A stretch of DNA of 64,000 bases from positions 23,999-87,998 of the forward strand of contig NZ_JAINZZ010000029.1 in assembly GCF_019890725.1 (NCBI RefSeq). The letters run 5' to 3'. Positions within the stretch are counted from its first letter, which is position 1. The number at the start of each line of letters is the position of its first letter. Made by a program: the position numbers and the translations under genes. Source of the DNA: Actinacidiphila acidipaludis. Its GTDB lineage: Bacteria; Actinomycetota; Actinomycetes; Streptomycetales; Streptomycetaceae. Shown here one piece after another: positions 8,604 through 17,542 of the stretch. Below the pieces are notes generated by a model, which was not told the DNA's origin, searched no databases, and saw only the letters and a list, made by a program, of their open reading frames with translations.

Positions 8604-9557
8604 TCACTCCGTCGCTGCCCGGGCCCGGTCGCCGAAGGTGCGGAGGCGCTCGATGAGGGCCGGGGGCGACTGGACGCGCAGGGGCAGGTCCAGCATCAGC
8701 AGGCGGACGGCCATCCAGTCGATGCGGTCCGCGTCCACGCGCCAGCGTGACGTGCCGTCCGGGAGCGAGTCGACCTCGCCCGGCGCCTGGCCGAGCTTCG
8801 ACCGCACGACGTCGGCGGGCGCGTCGAAGTCCACCACGGCCGGCGCGGTGGGCCACAGGTTGCGCAGTTTGGATGCGACGAACTCCGCCGCGTCGGCGGC
8901 GGGAAGCGCGCGTGGCGCGACCCGCGCGCCGGTCGCGGTGACGCCGGTGAGCCGGTCGACGCGGAAGATGCGCCAGTCCTCGCGCGTCAGGTCCCAGGCG
9001 ACCAGGTACCAGCGCCGGCCACTGGCGACCAGGCGCTGCGGTTCGGCGTGGCGGCTCGAGTCGGCGCCGTCGCCGGCGCGGTAGGCGAAGCGGACGCACT
9101 CGTGGTTGGCGATCGCGCCGGCGAGGACGGTCAGCGCGGAGGGGTCGACCCGCGGCCCGCCGCCGGTCATCGTCACCACCGCGGAGCCCAACGCGCCCAC
9201 GCGGTACCGCAGTCGGGACGGCAGCACCTGCTCCAGCTTGGTCAGCGCCCGCAGGGACGCCTCCTCGATGCCGTCCACCGCGCTGCCCGCCGCCGCGCGC
9301 AGGCCGACCGCGATGGCGACCGCCTCCTCGTCGTCCAGCAGCAGCGGCGGCAGGGCCTTGCCGGCGACCAGGCGGTAGCCGCCGACCGACCCCATCGTGG
9401 CCTCGACCGGGTAGCCGAGCTCGCGCAGCCGGTCCACGTCCCGGCGGATGGTGCGGGTGCTCACCTCCAGCCGTTCGGCGAGCTCGGTGCCCGACCACTC
9501 CCTGGGGGTCTGCAGGAGCGAGAGCAGATTCAGCAGTCGTGCCGGGGTGTCCATCAT
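8604..9557 (-). CDS. WYL-domain transcriptional regulator (YafY/DeoR-like HTH)
   Basis: About 317 residues. An N-terminal winged HTH (TPARLLNLLSLLQTPREWSGTELAERL, then VSTRTIRRDVDRLRELGY and GSVGGYRL) is followed by the WYL ligand-sensing domain (FAYRAGDG, RWYLVAWDLTREDWRIFRVDRL) and a WCX C-terminal region. Such regulators control drug efflux and other stress genes. It is divergent from the MFS pump gene, with a perfect palindrome between them at 9579-9599, so it probably represses the pump and itself. Adjacent ATGs at 9557 and 9554 are both plausible starts; an in-frame ATG at 9608 would place the operator inside the gene and is less likely. Confidence 0.88.
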   Translation of the reverse strand: MMDTPARLLNLLSLLQTPREWSGTELAERLEVSTRTIRRDVDRLRELGYPVEATMGSVGGYRLVAGKALPPLLLDDEEAVAIAVGLRAAAGSAVDGIEEASLRALTKLEQVLPSRLRYRVGALGSAVVTMTGGGPRVDPSALTVLAGAIANHECVRFAYRAGDGADSSRHAEPQRLVASGRRWYLVAWDLTREDWRIFRVDRLTGVTATGARVAPRALPAADAAEFVASKLRNLWPTAPAVVDFDAPADVVRSKLGQAPGEVDSLPDGTSRWRVDADRIDWMAVRLLMLDLPLRVQSPPALIERLRTFGDRARAATE

Positions 9558-9578
9558 GTCGTCCAGAGTCCGCGCCCA

Positions 9579-9599
9579 GTAGGACAAGAGCTGTCCTAC
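9579..9599. promoter_or_regulatory. Palindromic operator between WYL regulator and MFS pump
   Basis: GTAGGACA-AGAGC-TGTCCTAC, 8-bp perfect arms with a 5-bp spacer, lies 22 bp from the regulator start and about 52 bp from the pump start. A partial repeat (GTAGGTCCTGTCA) follows near 9610. It is positioned to control both divergent genes. Confidence 0.6.
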
Positions 9600-9651
9600 A
9601 TCCCTCATAGCGTAGGTCCTGTCAACGCAAGAGGCAGGCAGGAGCCCAGGA

Positions 9652-11091
9652 ATGAGTACCGAGCGCAGGCGCTGGATCGCCCTCGCCGTCGTGATGACGG
9701 CCAGCTTCATGGACCTGGTCGATGCGACCATCGTCAACATCGCCGTCCCGAGCATCCAGCGCGACACCGGCGCCGGCTTCAGCGCGGTCCAGTGGATCAC
9801 CGCCGGTTACGCCCTGGCGTTCGCGGTCGGCCTGATCACCGGCGGGCGGCTCGGCGACATCTACGGGCGCAAGCGGGTGTTCCTGATCGGCACGGCCGGC
9901 TTCACGGGCGCGTCGCTGCTGTGCGGGGTGGCGGCCGATCCGCAGATGCTGGTGGCGACCCGGCTGCTGCAGGGCGCGGCCGCGGCGCTGATGGTGCCTC
10001 AGGTGCTGTCGATCATCCACGCGACCTTCTCCGGCGAGGAACGCGGCAAGGTCTTCGGGCTGTTCGGCGCGATCATCGGCCTGGCGGCCGTCACGGGCCC
10101 GCTGCTGGGCGCGCTGCTCACCCAGTGGGACATCCTGGGCCTGCAGTGGCGTCCGATCTTCCTGATCAACCTGCCCGTAGGGATCGCCGGCCTGCTCCTC
10201 GGCCGCCGGTTCATCGACGAGTCGAAGGCCCCGCAGGCGCTCCGGCTCGACCTGATCGGCGTCGCGCTGGCCACCGCCGGTCTGCTGCTGCTGATGTACC
10301 CGCTGGTCCAGGGCCGGGAGAACGGCTGGCCGCTGTGGGGCTACGCGATGATGGCCGGCGGGCTCGCGGTGCTCGCGGGCTTCGTCCGCTACGAGCGGGC
10401 CAAGAAGGCCAAGGACGGTTCGCCACTGGTCGAGTTGGCGCTCTTCCGGGCCCGCAGCTTCGCCGCCGGGATCGGGGTCCAGCTGGTCTTCGGCGTCGCG
10501 TGCGGCATCTTCTTCCTGGTCTGGACGCTCTACATGCAGATCGGCCTCGGCTGGTCCCCGCTGCACGCCGGGCTGACCGGACTCCCGTTCACCGTCGCGT
10601 GCTCGGCCTCGGCGGGCCTGTCGGTCCAGTTGCTGGTGCCGCGGTTCGGCCGCAAGGTGCTCCAGGCCGGGGCGCTGACCACGGCCGCCGGCGCGCTGCT
10701 CTACATCGCGGAGTCCGCGCACTACGGCCACGCGGTCCACTCGTGGCAGATGGCGCTGCCGCTGCTGGTGATGGGCGCCGGGATGGGCATGGTCTTCTCG
10801 CCCCTGACGGACGCGGTCCTGTCCGACGTGCCGCAGGAGCACGCGGGGTCGGCCTCCGGCCTGATCAACACCACCAACCAGCTCGGCAACGCGTTCGGCC
10901 TGGCCCTGGTCTCCGTCGCCTTCACCGGCCGGACCCCGGTCGTCGCCTTCGAGCACGCGATGCTCTGGATGGTGGGCGCGCTCGCCGTCGTGGTCACCCT
11001 GATGACGGCCCTCCCCAGGCGGGCCGCGCGTCCCGCGGAGACGGCAGGCGCCGCGGCCGAGTCCGGGAAGGAGCTCGCGCTGCTGGGATGA
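9652..11091 (+). CDS. MFS drug-efflux transporter, DHA2 (14-TM EmrB/QacA) family
   Basis: A 479-residue integral membrane protein. The start of TM1 carries the DHA2 signature MDLVDATIVNIAVPSIQ. The loop after TM2 has GGRLGDIYGRKRVF (motif A). Later segments include LLQGAAAALMVPQVLSII and VTGPLLGALL (motif C-like). About 14 hydrophobic segments can be counted. The family exports hydrophobic drugs by proton antiport. The start at 9652 follows GGCAGGAG. The divergent WYL regulator and shared palindrome suggest drug-inducible expression. The gene ends just before a very strong bidirectional hairpin. Confidence 0.9.
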   Translation: MSTERRRWIALAVVMTASFMDLVDATIVNIAVPSIQRDTGAGFSAVQWITAGYALAFAVGLITGGRLGDIYGRKRVFLIGTAGFTGASLLCGVAADPQMLVATRLLQGAAAALMVPQVLSIIHATFSGEERGKVFGLFGAIIGLAAVTGPLLGALLTQWDILGLQWRPIFLINLPVGIAGLLLGRRFIDESKAPQALRLDLIGVALATAGLLLLMYPLVQGRENGWPLWGYAMMAGGLAVLAGFVRYERAKKAKDGSPLVELALFRARSFAAGIGVQLVFGVACGIFFLVWTLYMQIGLGWSPLHAGLTGLPFTVACSASAGLSVQLLVPRFGRKVLQAGALTTAAGALLYIAESAHYGHAVHSWQMALPLLVMGAGMGMVFSPLTDAVLSDVPQEHAGSASGLINTTNQLGNAFGLALVSVAFTGRTPVVAFEHAMLWMVGALAVVVTLMTALPRRAARPAETAGAAAESGKELALLG

Positions 11092-11103
11092 CCCCCCTCG
11101 CAC

Positions 11104-11157
11104 CGAACCAGCCTGCCGTGGCCGGGGAACGTTCCCCGGCCACGGCAGGCCGGTTCG
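11104..11157. terminator. Strong bidirectional terminator hairpin
   Basis: Two 27-base arms form a nearly perfect inverted repeat with no spacer. The central 38 bases (from CCTGCCGTGG to its complement) are perfectly palindromic, and one mismatch interrupts the outer extension. It lies between the ends of the convergent MFS and SH3-like genes, so it can end transcription from both sides. Confidence 0.8.
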
Positions 11158-11161
11158 CCGG

Positions 11162-11587
11162 TCAGCCCTTGGCGTGCGGGTGCTGCCCCTGCGTCGCCAG
11201 GCTCGCGGCCGCGGAGAGCACGGTGTTGCAGAACGGCACGGTGCCGGTGTTGGCGACGTAGCGGGCGCTCAGCCAGCGCTCGTGGCTGGTGCCGCGCATC
11301 AGGTACCAGATCGTGTTGCCGTCGATGTCCTGGGCGCGGACCTTGCAGGTGAGACCGACCTGCGCGTGGTTCGCGAGGAAGCCGACGACGGAGGAGTCGG
11401 TGCTCGGGAACTGCCGCACGTTCAGGCCGGCGGGGGAGACGACCGTGCCGTACGGGAGGGCGGGCTGGGCGGGCAGCGCCTGGGCGGGAGCCGCGGCGAA
11501 CAGGGCACCCCCCAGGCTCAGGGCTCCGGCCACGGCGCCGGCGGTGCGCCGCAGACCGCGTCGGGCGGGGACAGTACGCAGGGACAT
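11162..11587 (-). CDS. Small secreted SH3-like (bacterial SH3b) protein
   Basis: A 141-residue protein with a signal peptide (residues 1-37, RRTAGAVAGALSLGGALFAA then APAQA). The mature part contains GLNVRQFPSTDSSVVGFL and IWYLMRG, the pattern of a bacterial SH3 domain (..LNVRSGPSTS..V.G.L), with two cysteines (TCKV, FCNT) probably forming a disulphide. Such proteins bind cell-wall peptides or act as extracellular modules. The ATG at 11587 begins the signal peptide. It is transcribed alone and converges on the MFS gene. Confidence 0.8.
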   Translation of the reverse strand: MSLRTVPARRGLRRTAGAVAGALSLGGALFAAAPAQALPAQPALPYGTVVSPAGLNVRQFPSTDSSVVGFLANHAQVGLTCKVRAQDIDGNTIWYLMRGTSHERWLSARYVANTGTVPFCNTVLSAAASLATQGQHPHAKG

Positions 11588-11849
11588 AAGCCTCTCCAGA
11601 TCTCGACAGCCACCGGTCGCAAGGCGCGGCTGGTACGCAAGCCGAACATTACGGCTGATTATGGGAATTACCGGCGGGAAACGCCCAAGACGGAGTCGGG
11701 GGCCCGTCTCCGTCCGCGAGATGGGTGTATGCGGCTCACCCGAGGGAGACCGGCGGGACGGCCTCCTGCGCCGGACACGGCCGAGGGCGGACACTGGCCC
11801 GAGTGGTGACAACAAACCGTCGGCGGAGTGCGGAATGCGGAGGCAGCGC

Positions 11850-12842
11850 ATGGGGGTCGTTTCTCGCCTGGACGCCTACCAGCGCAGCCATCGGTGGCTG
11901 GGACAGCCGCTCGCCGTGGTGTACAAGTTCTTCGACGACCAGGGCCCCTACCTCGCGGCGCTGCTGGCCTACTACGGGTTCCTGTCCCTCTTCCCGCTGC
12001 TCCTGCTGCTGGTGACCGCGCTGAGCGGCCTGCTGCACGGCGACCCGGAACTGCAGGAACGCGTCCTGCACTCCGCGCTGAACCAGTTCCCGGTCATCGG
12101 GGACCAGATCGGCAGGAACGTGCACTCCTTCCACAGCAGCGGGGCGGCCCTGGCCGTGGGTGTCGCGGGCAGCGTGTACGGCGTGTCGGGGGTGTTCCAG
12201 GCCGCCCAGAACGCCCTGAACAACATCTCCGCCGTCCCGCGGTGCGACCGGCTGAACCCGCTGCACTCACGCCTGCTCGGGCTGGGCTTCCTCATCGTCC
12301 CGCTGGTGGGCCTCATCGTCACCACCGCGCTGTCGACGGCGGCGTCGGTCAACGTGGTCTTCGGCGTGCAGATCGGCGCGGAACTGGCCGTCGCCCTGAA
12401 CCTCGCGGCCGTGGTGATCGACGCACTGCTCGTCATCGCCGCTTACCACGTGCTCACCCACCGCATCCAGCCCTTACGGGAGTTGGTCGTGGGTGCGGTC
12501 GGGGCGGCCTGCGTGTGGCAGGGCGTGCAGCTCGGCGGCGCCTACTACGTCAACCACGTGCTGCGCGGTGCCACCGCCACGTACGGCCTGTTCGGCATCG
12601 TGCTCGGCCTGTTCGCGTGGATCTACCTCGGCGCCCTGGTCTTCGTGCTGGGCGCCGAGGTCAACTCGGTACGGGCCGAGCACCTGTGGCCGCGCAGTCT
12701 GATGACGCCGTTCACCGACCGGGTCCGCCTCACGCCCGGCGACCGCGAGGCCTACAGCCGCTACGCGGTCACGCAGCGGATGAAGGGTTTCCAGGACGTC
12801 GACGTGACCTTCGACGAACCGCCCGGCGAGATCGGCCCCTGA
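11850..12842 (+). CDS. YihY/BrkB family membrane protein
   Basis: A 330-residue inner-membrane protein with six or so hydrophobic segments. The family pattern is clear: DDQGPYLAALLAYYGFLSLFPLLLLL at the first helix, GVAGSVYGVSGVFQAAQNALNNI in the middle, and YGLFGIVLGLFAWIYL with LGAEVNSV near the end. The molecular role of the family is not settled (once called ribonuclease BN or virulence factor BrkB). GGAGG seven bases upstream fixes the ATG at 11850. A TTA codon at 12474-12476 (leucine in RIQPLREL) makes it a candidate bldA-dependent gene. Confidence 0.88.
   Translation: MGVVSRLDAYQRSHRWLGQPLAVVYKFFDDQGPYLAALLAYYGFLSLFPLLLLLVTALSGLLHGDPELQERVLHSALNQFPVIGDQIGRNVHSFHSSGAALAVGVAGSVYGVSGVFQAAQNALNNISAVPRCDRLNPLHSRLLGLGFLIVPLVGLIVTTALSTAASVNVVFGVQIGAELAVALNLAAVVIDALLVIAAYHVLTHRIQPLRELVVGAVGAACVWQGVQLGGAYYVNHVLRGATATYGLFGIVLGLFAWIYLGALVFVLGAEVNSVRAEHLWPRSLMTPFTDRVRLTPGDREAYSRYAVTQRMKGFQDVDVTFDEPPGEIGP
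12474..12476 (+). promoter_or_regulatory. TTA codon in the BrkB-type gene
   Basis: In-frame TTA (reading CCC TTA CGG) in the membrane protein gene at 11850-12842. In Streptomyces this would make translation depend on the bldA tRNA. It is one of two TTA genes noticed in the window. Confidence 0.6.
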
Positions 12843-12939
12843 CGACCCGCACGTCATCCATGGAAACCCCGGGCGGGGGTAGCCGGTCCCCGAGGGCAGG
12901 CGGACCGCGGCCTGGTGAGAGCGACGGAAGAGCAGACGC

Positions 12940-14544
12940 ATGGAGCTTCGGGAGTGGCTGCTGACGCCCGGCGAGCGCGGAAATCCGGCGACCCGGCTGG
13001 ACGCGCGCCGTGGCGACGGGCTGGCCTGGTCCACGGAGAACGAGGTGTGTCCGCTGGTGCACGGGGCGGAGTACTTCGGCGAGCTGCTCGCCGCGATCCG
13101 GGCGCAGCGGGCCGGTGACCTGCTGCTCTTCACCGACTGGCGAGGAGACCCCGACGAACGGCTCGGCGGTCCCGGCACCGAGATCGGCACGGTGCTGTGC
13201 GACGCCGCCCGCCGCGGTGTGATCGTCAAAGGGCTCGTGTGGCGTTCCCACTGGGACCGGCTGTCCTTCAGTGAGCGGGAGAACGCCCACCTGGGCGAGG
13301 AGATCGAGGACGCCGGAGGGGAGTGCCTGCTGGACATGCGGGTGCGGGCGGGCGGCTCCCACCACCAGAAGTTCGTCGTCCTGCGCCACCCGGACCGGCC
13401 GGAACGGGACGTCGCCTTCGTCGGCGGCATCGACCTGTGCCACAGCCGGCACGACGACGCACGGCACGGCGGCGATCCCAACCCGCAGCCCTTCGCCGCC
13501 GCCTACGGCCCCACCCCGCCCTGGCACGACCTGCAGATCGCCGTGCGCGGGCCGGCCGTCGGCGATCTGGAGGCGACCTTCCGCGAACGGTGGCAGGACC
13601 CCTCCCCGCTCAGCCGCAGTCTGCCGGGACGGCTGCGCCAGGCCGCCCGCCGCCAGGACACCCGTGCCGACCCGCTGCCCGCCCAGCTGCCGGACCCCGG
13701 CCCGCGCGGCCGGTCGGCCGTGCAGGTGCTGCGCACCTACCCGCGGCTGCGCCACGGCTACCCCTTCGCACCGCGAGGCGAGCGCAGCATCGCCCGCGCC
13801 TACGGCAAAGCCCTGAGCCGGGCGCGGTCGTTGATCTACCTGGAGGATCAGTACCTGTGGAACGAGGAGGTCTGCGCCGGCTTCGCGCAGGCCCTGGAAG
13901 AGCGCCGGGACCTGAGGATGATCGCGGTCGTCCCGCCCGTCCCGGACCAGGACGGCAGACTCTCCCGGCCGCTCAACGAGATCGGCCGGATCCGCGCGGT
14001 GGAACTGCTCGCGCGTGCGGGCGGCGACCGGTTCGCGCTCTACTCGCTGGAGAATCCCGCCGGGACACCGGTCTACGTGCACGCGAAGGTGTGCGTCGTC
14101 GACGACGTGTGGGCCGCGGTCGGCTCCGACAACATCAACCTGCGCTCCTGGACCCACGACTCCGAACTGGCCTGCGCGGTCGTCGACGACCGGCGGGACC
14201 CGCGCGAGCCCGTCGATCCCGGCGGTCTGGGCGACGGCGCCCGCACCTTCGCCCGTGACCTGCGGCTGCGCCTGGCCCGTGAGCACCTGGACCGGCCCGG
14301 CGACGCGTCCGACCACGACCTGTGCGCGCCGCGGACGGCGTTCGGCGCCTTCGCCGCATCCGCCGCGGCCCTGGACGCCTGGCACCGCGGCGGCCGCCGC
14401 GGCCCCCGCCCGCCGGGCAGGCTGCGGACCTGCGCGATTCCCCGGATGTCCCGCGTCGAGGCCGCCCTGATGGGCGTCGGGGCGCGTGTCCTCGCCGATC
14501 CCGACGGCCGGCCCCGCGGCATGCGGCACGCCGGCTCCTTCTGA
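12940..14544 (+). CDS. Phospholipase D-like phosphodiesterase
   Basis: A 534-residue protein with two HKD half-sites: SHHQKFVVL (His142, Lys144) followed by VAFVGGIDLCHSRHD, and VYVHAKVCVVDD (His381) followed by VGSDNINLRSW. Both contain the HxK and downstream glycine/asparagine features of the PLD superfamily, which cleaves or transfers phosphodiesters such as phosphatidylcholine or cardiolipin. No signal peptide is evident, so it is probably cytoplasmic or membrane-associated. It lies 97 bp after the BrkB gene on the same strand and could be co-transcribed. Confidence 0.85.
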   Translation: MELREWLLTPGERGNPATRLDARRGDGLAWSTENEVCPLVHGAEYFGELLAAIRAQRAGDLLLFTDWRGDPDERLGGPGTEIGTVLCDAARRGVIVKGLVWRSHWDRLSFSERENAHLGEEIEDAGGECLLDMRVRAGGSHHQKFVVLRHPDRPERDVAFVGGIDLCHSRHDDARHGGDPNPQPFAAAYGPTPPWHDLQIAVRGPAVGDLEATFRERWQDPSPLSRSLPGRLRQAARRQDTRADPLPAQLPDPGPRGRSAVQVLRTYPRLRHGYPFAPRGERSIARAYGKALSRARSLIYLEDQYLWNEEVCAGFAQALEERRDLRMIAVVPPVPDQDGRLSRPLNEIGRIRAVELLARAGGDRFALYSLENPAGTPVYVHAKVCVVDDVWAAVGSDNINLRSWTHDSELACAVVDDRRDPREPVDPGGLGDGARTFARDLRLRLAREHLDRPGDASDHDLCAPRTAFGAFAASAAALDAWHRGGRRGPRPPGRLRTCAIPRMSRVEAALMGVGARVLADPDGRPRGMRHAGSF

Positions 14545-14719
14545 ACGCGGCCGCCGTGCTCTTCACTCTTTCTTGGGTTGTCTGTACACCGTCAATCCAC
14601 GGAAGATGGTCGGTGCCGCCAGGTGGAGTGCGAGCGGCGCCCCGTGCCACAAGCGCGCTCCGTCGCTCGCCGCGTGCCGGCGGTCCATGCCGAGAACACG
14701 AGCGGAAAGAGGGGACAAA

Positions 14720-16345
14720 GTGCGGAAAAAACGCCTGACGTCGGTCCTGGCCACCCTGGGCCTCCTGGCCGGCCTGTCCACACTGGCCACCACGGCCGCC
14801 ACCGCGGACCAGTCCCACGAGGCGGCCCCGGCCGCCGCATCCGTGCCGCGGCCCGACCACGTGGTGGTCGTGATGTTCGAGAACACCTCGGCCGGTTCCA
14901 TCGTCGGGAACTCCAGCGCTCCGTACTTCAACCAACTGGCCGCCACCGGGGCGAACTTCACCAACTCCTTCGCCATCGAGCACCCCAGTCAGCCCAACTA
15001 CCTGGACCTGTTCTCGGGTTCGAACCAGGGTGTCACCGACGACTCGTGCCCGCACACGTTCAGCACCACCAACGAGGCGTCCCAGCTGATCGCCAAGGGG
15101 CTGACGTTCACCGGGTACTCGGAGACGCTGCCGTCCGCCGGATCGACCGTGTGCACCTCGGGCGGCACCAATGGCTACGCGCGTAAACACAGCCCGTGGG
15201 TGAACTTCACGAACGTCCCCGCCGCCGACAGCCAGCCGTTCAGCGCGTTCCCGACCGACTACAGCCAACTGCCCACCGTCTCCTGGGTGATCCCCAACCT
15301 GTGCGACGACATCCACAACTGCTCGATCTCCACGGGCGACACCTGGCTGAAGAACCATCTCGACGGCTACGTCCAGTGGGCCAAGACGCACAACAGCGTC
15401 CTGATCACCACCTTCGACGAGGACGACAGCACCGGACCCAACCAGATCGCCACGTTCTTCGACGGCCAGCCGGTCAAGACCGGAAACTACGGCGAGCGCA
15501 TCGACCACTTCTCCGTCCTGCGCACCATCGAGGACATGTACGGCCTGCCCTACGCGGGTTCCGCCGCCGGAGCCACCTCCATCACGGACGCCTGGAACAC
15601 CACCACGGGCGGCGGCAGCGTCAGCGTGACCCCTCCGGGCAACCAGAACGGCACCGTCGGCACACCGGTGTCCCTCCAGCTCAAGGCGGCGGACACCGCG
15701 GGCGGCACGCTCTCGTGGGGGGTCTCCGGCCTTCCCGCGGGCCTGTCGGTCAACCCCGCCACCGGCCTGATCTCCGGCACACCGACGGCCACGGGGACCT
15801 TCACGGTGACCGCCACCGCGACCGACAGCACCGGTCCGAGCGGCAGCGCCACCTTCACCTGGACGGTCACCCCCTCCGGCGGCGGATGCACCGCGGCCCA
15901 ACTGCTCGGCAATCCCGGATTCGAGACCGGCAGCGCCGCTCCCTGGACCGCCAGCAGCGGTGTGGTCAGCAACAACTCGGGCGAGCCGGCGCACAGCGGC
16001 AGCTACGACGCGTGGATGGACGGCTACGGCTCCGCGCACACCGACACCCTGGCCCAGACGGTGACCGTTCCGGCCGGCTGCACCACGGCCACCCTCAGCT
16101 TCTTCCTGCATGTCGACACCGCCGAGACCACGACCGGCACGGCCTACGACAAGCTGACGGTTCAGGCCGGCTCCACGACCCTGGCCACCTACTCCAACCT
16201 CAACGCGGCCACCGGATACCTGCAGAAGTCGCTCAGCCTGACCCCGTACATCGGGCAGACGGTCACGGTGAAGTTCACCGGAACCGAGGACTCCACCCTG
16301 CAGACGTCGTTCGTCGTCGACGACACGGCCGTCAACGTGTCCTGA
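14720..16345 (+). CDS. Secreted phosphoesterase (acid phosphatase-like) with Ig-like and carbohydrate-binding-like C-terminus
   Basis: A 541-residue secreted protein. The GTG at 14720 has a GAGGGG ribosome site and opens a signal peptide (VRKKRLTSVLATLGLLAGL, ending near TATA). The core matches the PF04185 phosphoesterase/phosphatidylinositol-phosphatase fold: HVVVVMFENTS with the metal-binding Glu-Asn, FAIEHPSQPNYLDLFSG, VSWVIPNLCDDIHN, and ITTFDEDD. From about residue 295 there is a putative Ig domain (GLPAGLSVNPATGLISGTPTATG) and then a C-terminal beta-sandwich (NPGFETGSAAPWTASSG to FVVDDTAVNVS). It probably releases phosphate from extracellular phosphoesters. A Pho-box was not seen upstream. 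Confidence 0.85.
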   Translation: MRKKRLTSVLATLGLLAGLSTLATTAATADQSHEAAPAAASVPRPDHVVVVMFENTSAGSIVGNSSAPYFNQLAATGANFTNSFAIEHPSQPNYLDLFSGSNQGVTDDSCPHTFSTTNEASQLIAKGLTFTGYSETLPSAGSTVCTSGGTNGYARKHSPWVNFTNVPAADSQPFSAFPTDYSQLPTVSWVIPNLCDDIHNCSISTGDTWLKNHLDGYVQWAKTHNSVLITTFDEDDSTGPNQIATFFDGQPVKTGNYGERIDHFSVLRTIEDMYGLPYAGSAAGATSITDAWNTTTGGGSVSVTPPGNQNGTVGTPVSLQLKAADTAGGTLSWGVSGLPAGLSVNPATGLISGTPTATGTFTVTATATDSTGPSGSATFTWTVTPSGGGCTAAQLLGNPGFETGSAAPWTASSGVVSNNSGEPAHSGSYDAWMDGYGSAHTDTLAQTVTVPAGCTTATLSFFLHVDTAETTTGTAYDKLTVQAGSTTLATYSNLNAATGYLQKSLSLTPYIGQTVTVKFTGTEDSTLQTSFVVDDTAVNVS

Positions 16346-16440
16346 CGACGCCGTGACCGCGGGGCGGCCCTCCCGGCGAGGCCGTCCCGCGTCCTCGGCC
16401 TGTCCGTGAACCCCGGCCGACGTGGCCGCGAGGACTCCTC

Positions 16441-16489
16441 GTGGTACCGCGGTACTACAGGGGCACCACATTTCAGCCCTGGGTACCAC
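16441..16489. promoter_or_regulatory. Cluster of GGTACYAC half-sites upstream of the ABC-TCS operon
   Basis: GTGGTACC-GC-GGTACTAC (16441-16458, one mismatch) is an inverted repeat, followed by GGGCACCAC (16461-16469) and GGTACCAC (16482-16489). This repeated motif lies 80-130 bp before the ABC ATPase gene. It is a good candidate binding site for the response regulator encoded at the end of the same operon. Confidence 0.5.
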
Positions 16490-16570
16490 AGGGCGCGGGA
16501 TCGCGGCTCCTAGGTTGAGCGGGATGCCGACCGGAACGTCCGTCGGTTCGAGGCCAGGAGAAGCAAGCCG

Positions 16571-17542
16571 ATGATCGTGGCGCAGCAACTGTCCAAACGG
16601 TACGGCGAGAAGACGGCCGTGGACCGGCTGGACTTCACCGTGAAGCCGGGCATGGTGACGGGCTTCCTGGGTCCGAACGGGGCCGGCAAGTCGACCACCA
16701 TGCGCATGATCGTCGGACTCGACGCGCCGACCGGCGGCTCGGTCACCGTCAACGGCCGCCGCTACGCCGAGCACGGCGCTCCGCTGCAGGAGGTCGGCGC
16801 GCTGCTGGAGGCGAAGTCGATCCACCCCGGCCGCTCCGCCTTCAACCACCTCAACACCCTCGCGCTCACCCACGGGATCCCGCGCCGCCGGGTGGACGAG
16901 GTGATCGAGCTGACCGGCCTGCAGGCCGTGGCGCGCAAGCGGGCGGGGGCCTTCTCACTGGGCATGGGCCAGCGGCTGGGCATCGCCGCCGCGCTGCTCG
17001 GCGATCCGGCCACCGTGATGCTGGACGAGCCGGTCAACGGCCTGGACCCGGAGGGCGTGCTGTGGATGCGCAACCTGCTCACCGGACTGGCCGCCGAGGG
17101 CCGTACGGTCTTCGTCTCCTCGCACCTGATGAGCGAGATGGCGCTGACCGCCGAGCACCTGATCATCGTCGGGCGCGGCCGGCTGCTGGCCGACACCACC
17201 GTCAAGGAACTGATCCGGCAGTCCGGCGGTGACACCGTGAAGGTCGCCAGCTCCGACCCCGCCCGGCTGCGCGAGGTGCTGGCCGGCCCGGGCGTCGACG
17301 TCACCGGCCGCTCCGGTTCCGAGGAGCTCCTGGTCACCGGGCTGACGGCGCGCGCGATCGGCCTGAAGGCCGCCGAGCACAACATCGCCCTGTTCGAGCT
17401 GGTCACCAAGGGGGTGTCCCTGGAGGAGGCGTTCATGGAGCTGACCCGGGACGCCGTCGAGTACCACGGCAACACCACCACCCCGGGCTTCGAAAGCGCC
17501 GAAAGCACCGAGAACGCCGAGACCGTTGGGAGCGCGGCATGA
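16571..17542 (+). CDS. ABC transporter ATP-binding protein
   Basis: A 323-residue ATPase with Walker A GPNGAGKST (34-42), signature SLGMGQRLG, Walker B VMLDEPVNGLDP and a downstream switch histidine (FVSSHLMSEM). This is the DrrA/CcmA-type subfamily of ABC-2 exporters. The C-terminal 100 residues hold the usual accessory region. Its stop overlaps the permease start (ATGA at 17539-17542), so the two are translationally coupled. It probably powers export of an antibiotic, lipid or peptide; the substrate is unknown. Confidence 0.92.
   Translation: MIVAQQLSKRYGEKTAVDRLDFTVKPGMVTGFLGPNGAGKSTTMRMIVGLDAPTGGSVTVNGRRYAEHGAPLQEVGALLEAKSIHPGRSAFNHLNTLALTHGIPRRRVDEVIELTGLQAVARKRAGAFSLGMGQRLGIAAALLGDPATVMLDEPVNGLDPEGVLWMRNLLTGLAAEGRTVFVSSHLMSEMALTAEHLIIVGRGRLLADTTVKELIRQSGGDTVKVASSDPARLREVLAGPGVDVTGRSGSEELLVTGLTARAIGLKAAEHNIALFELVTKGVSLEEAFMELTRDAVEYHGNTTTPGFESAESTENAETVGSAA

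Noticed and set aside
14135..16873. Minus-strand open frame of about 900 codons
   Set aside because: It is antisense to the phospholipase D-like, phosphoesterase and ABC genes and shows no motif.
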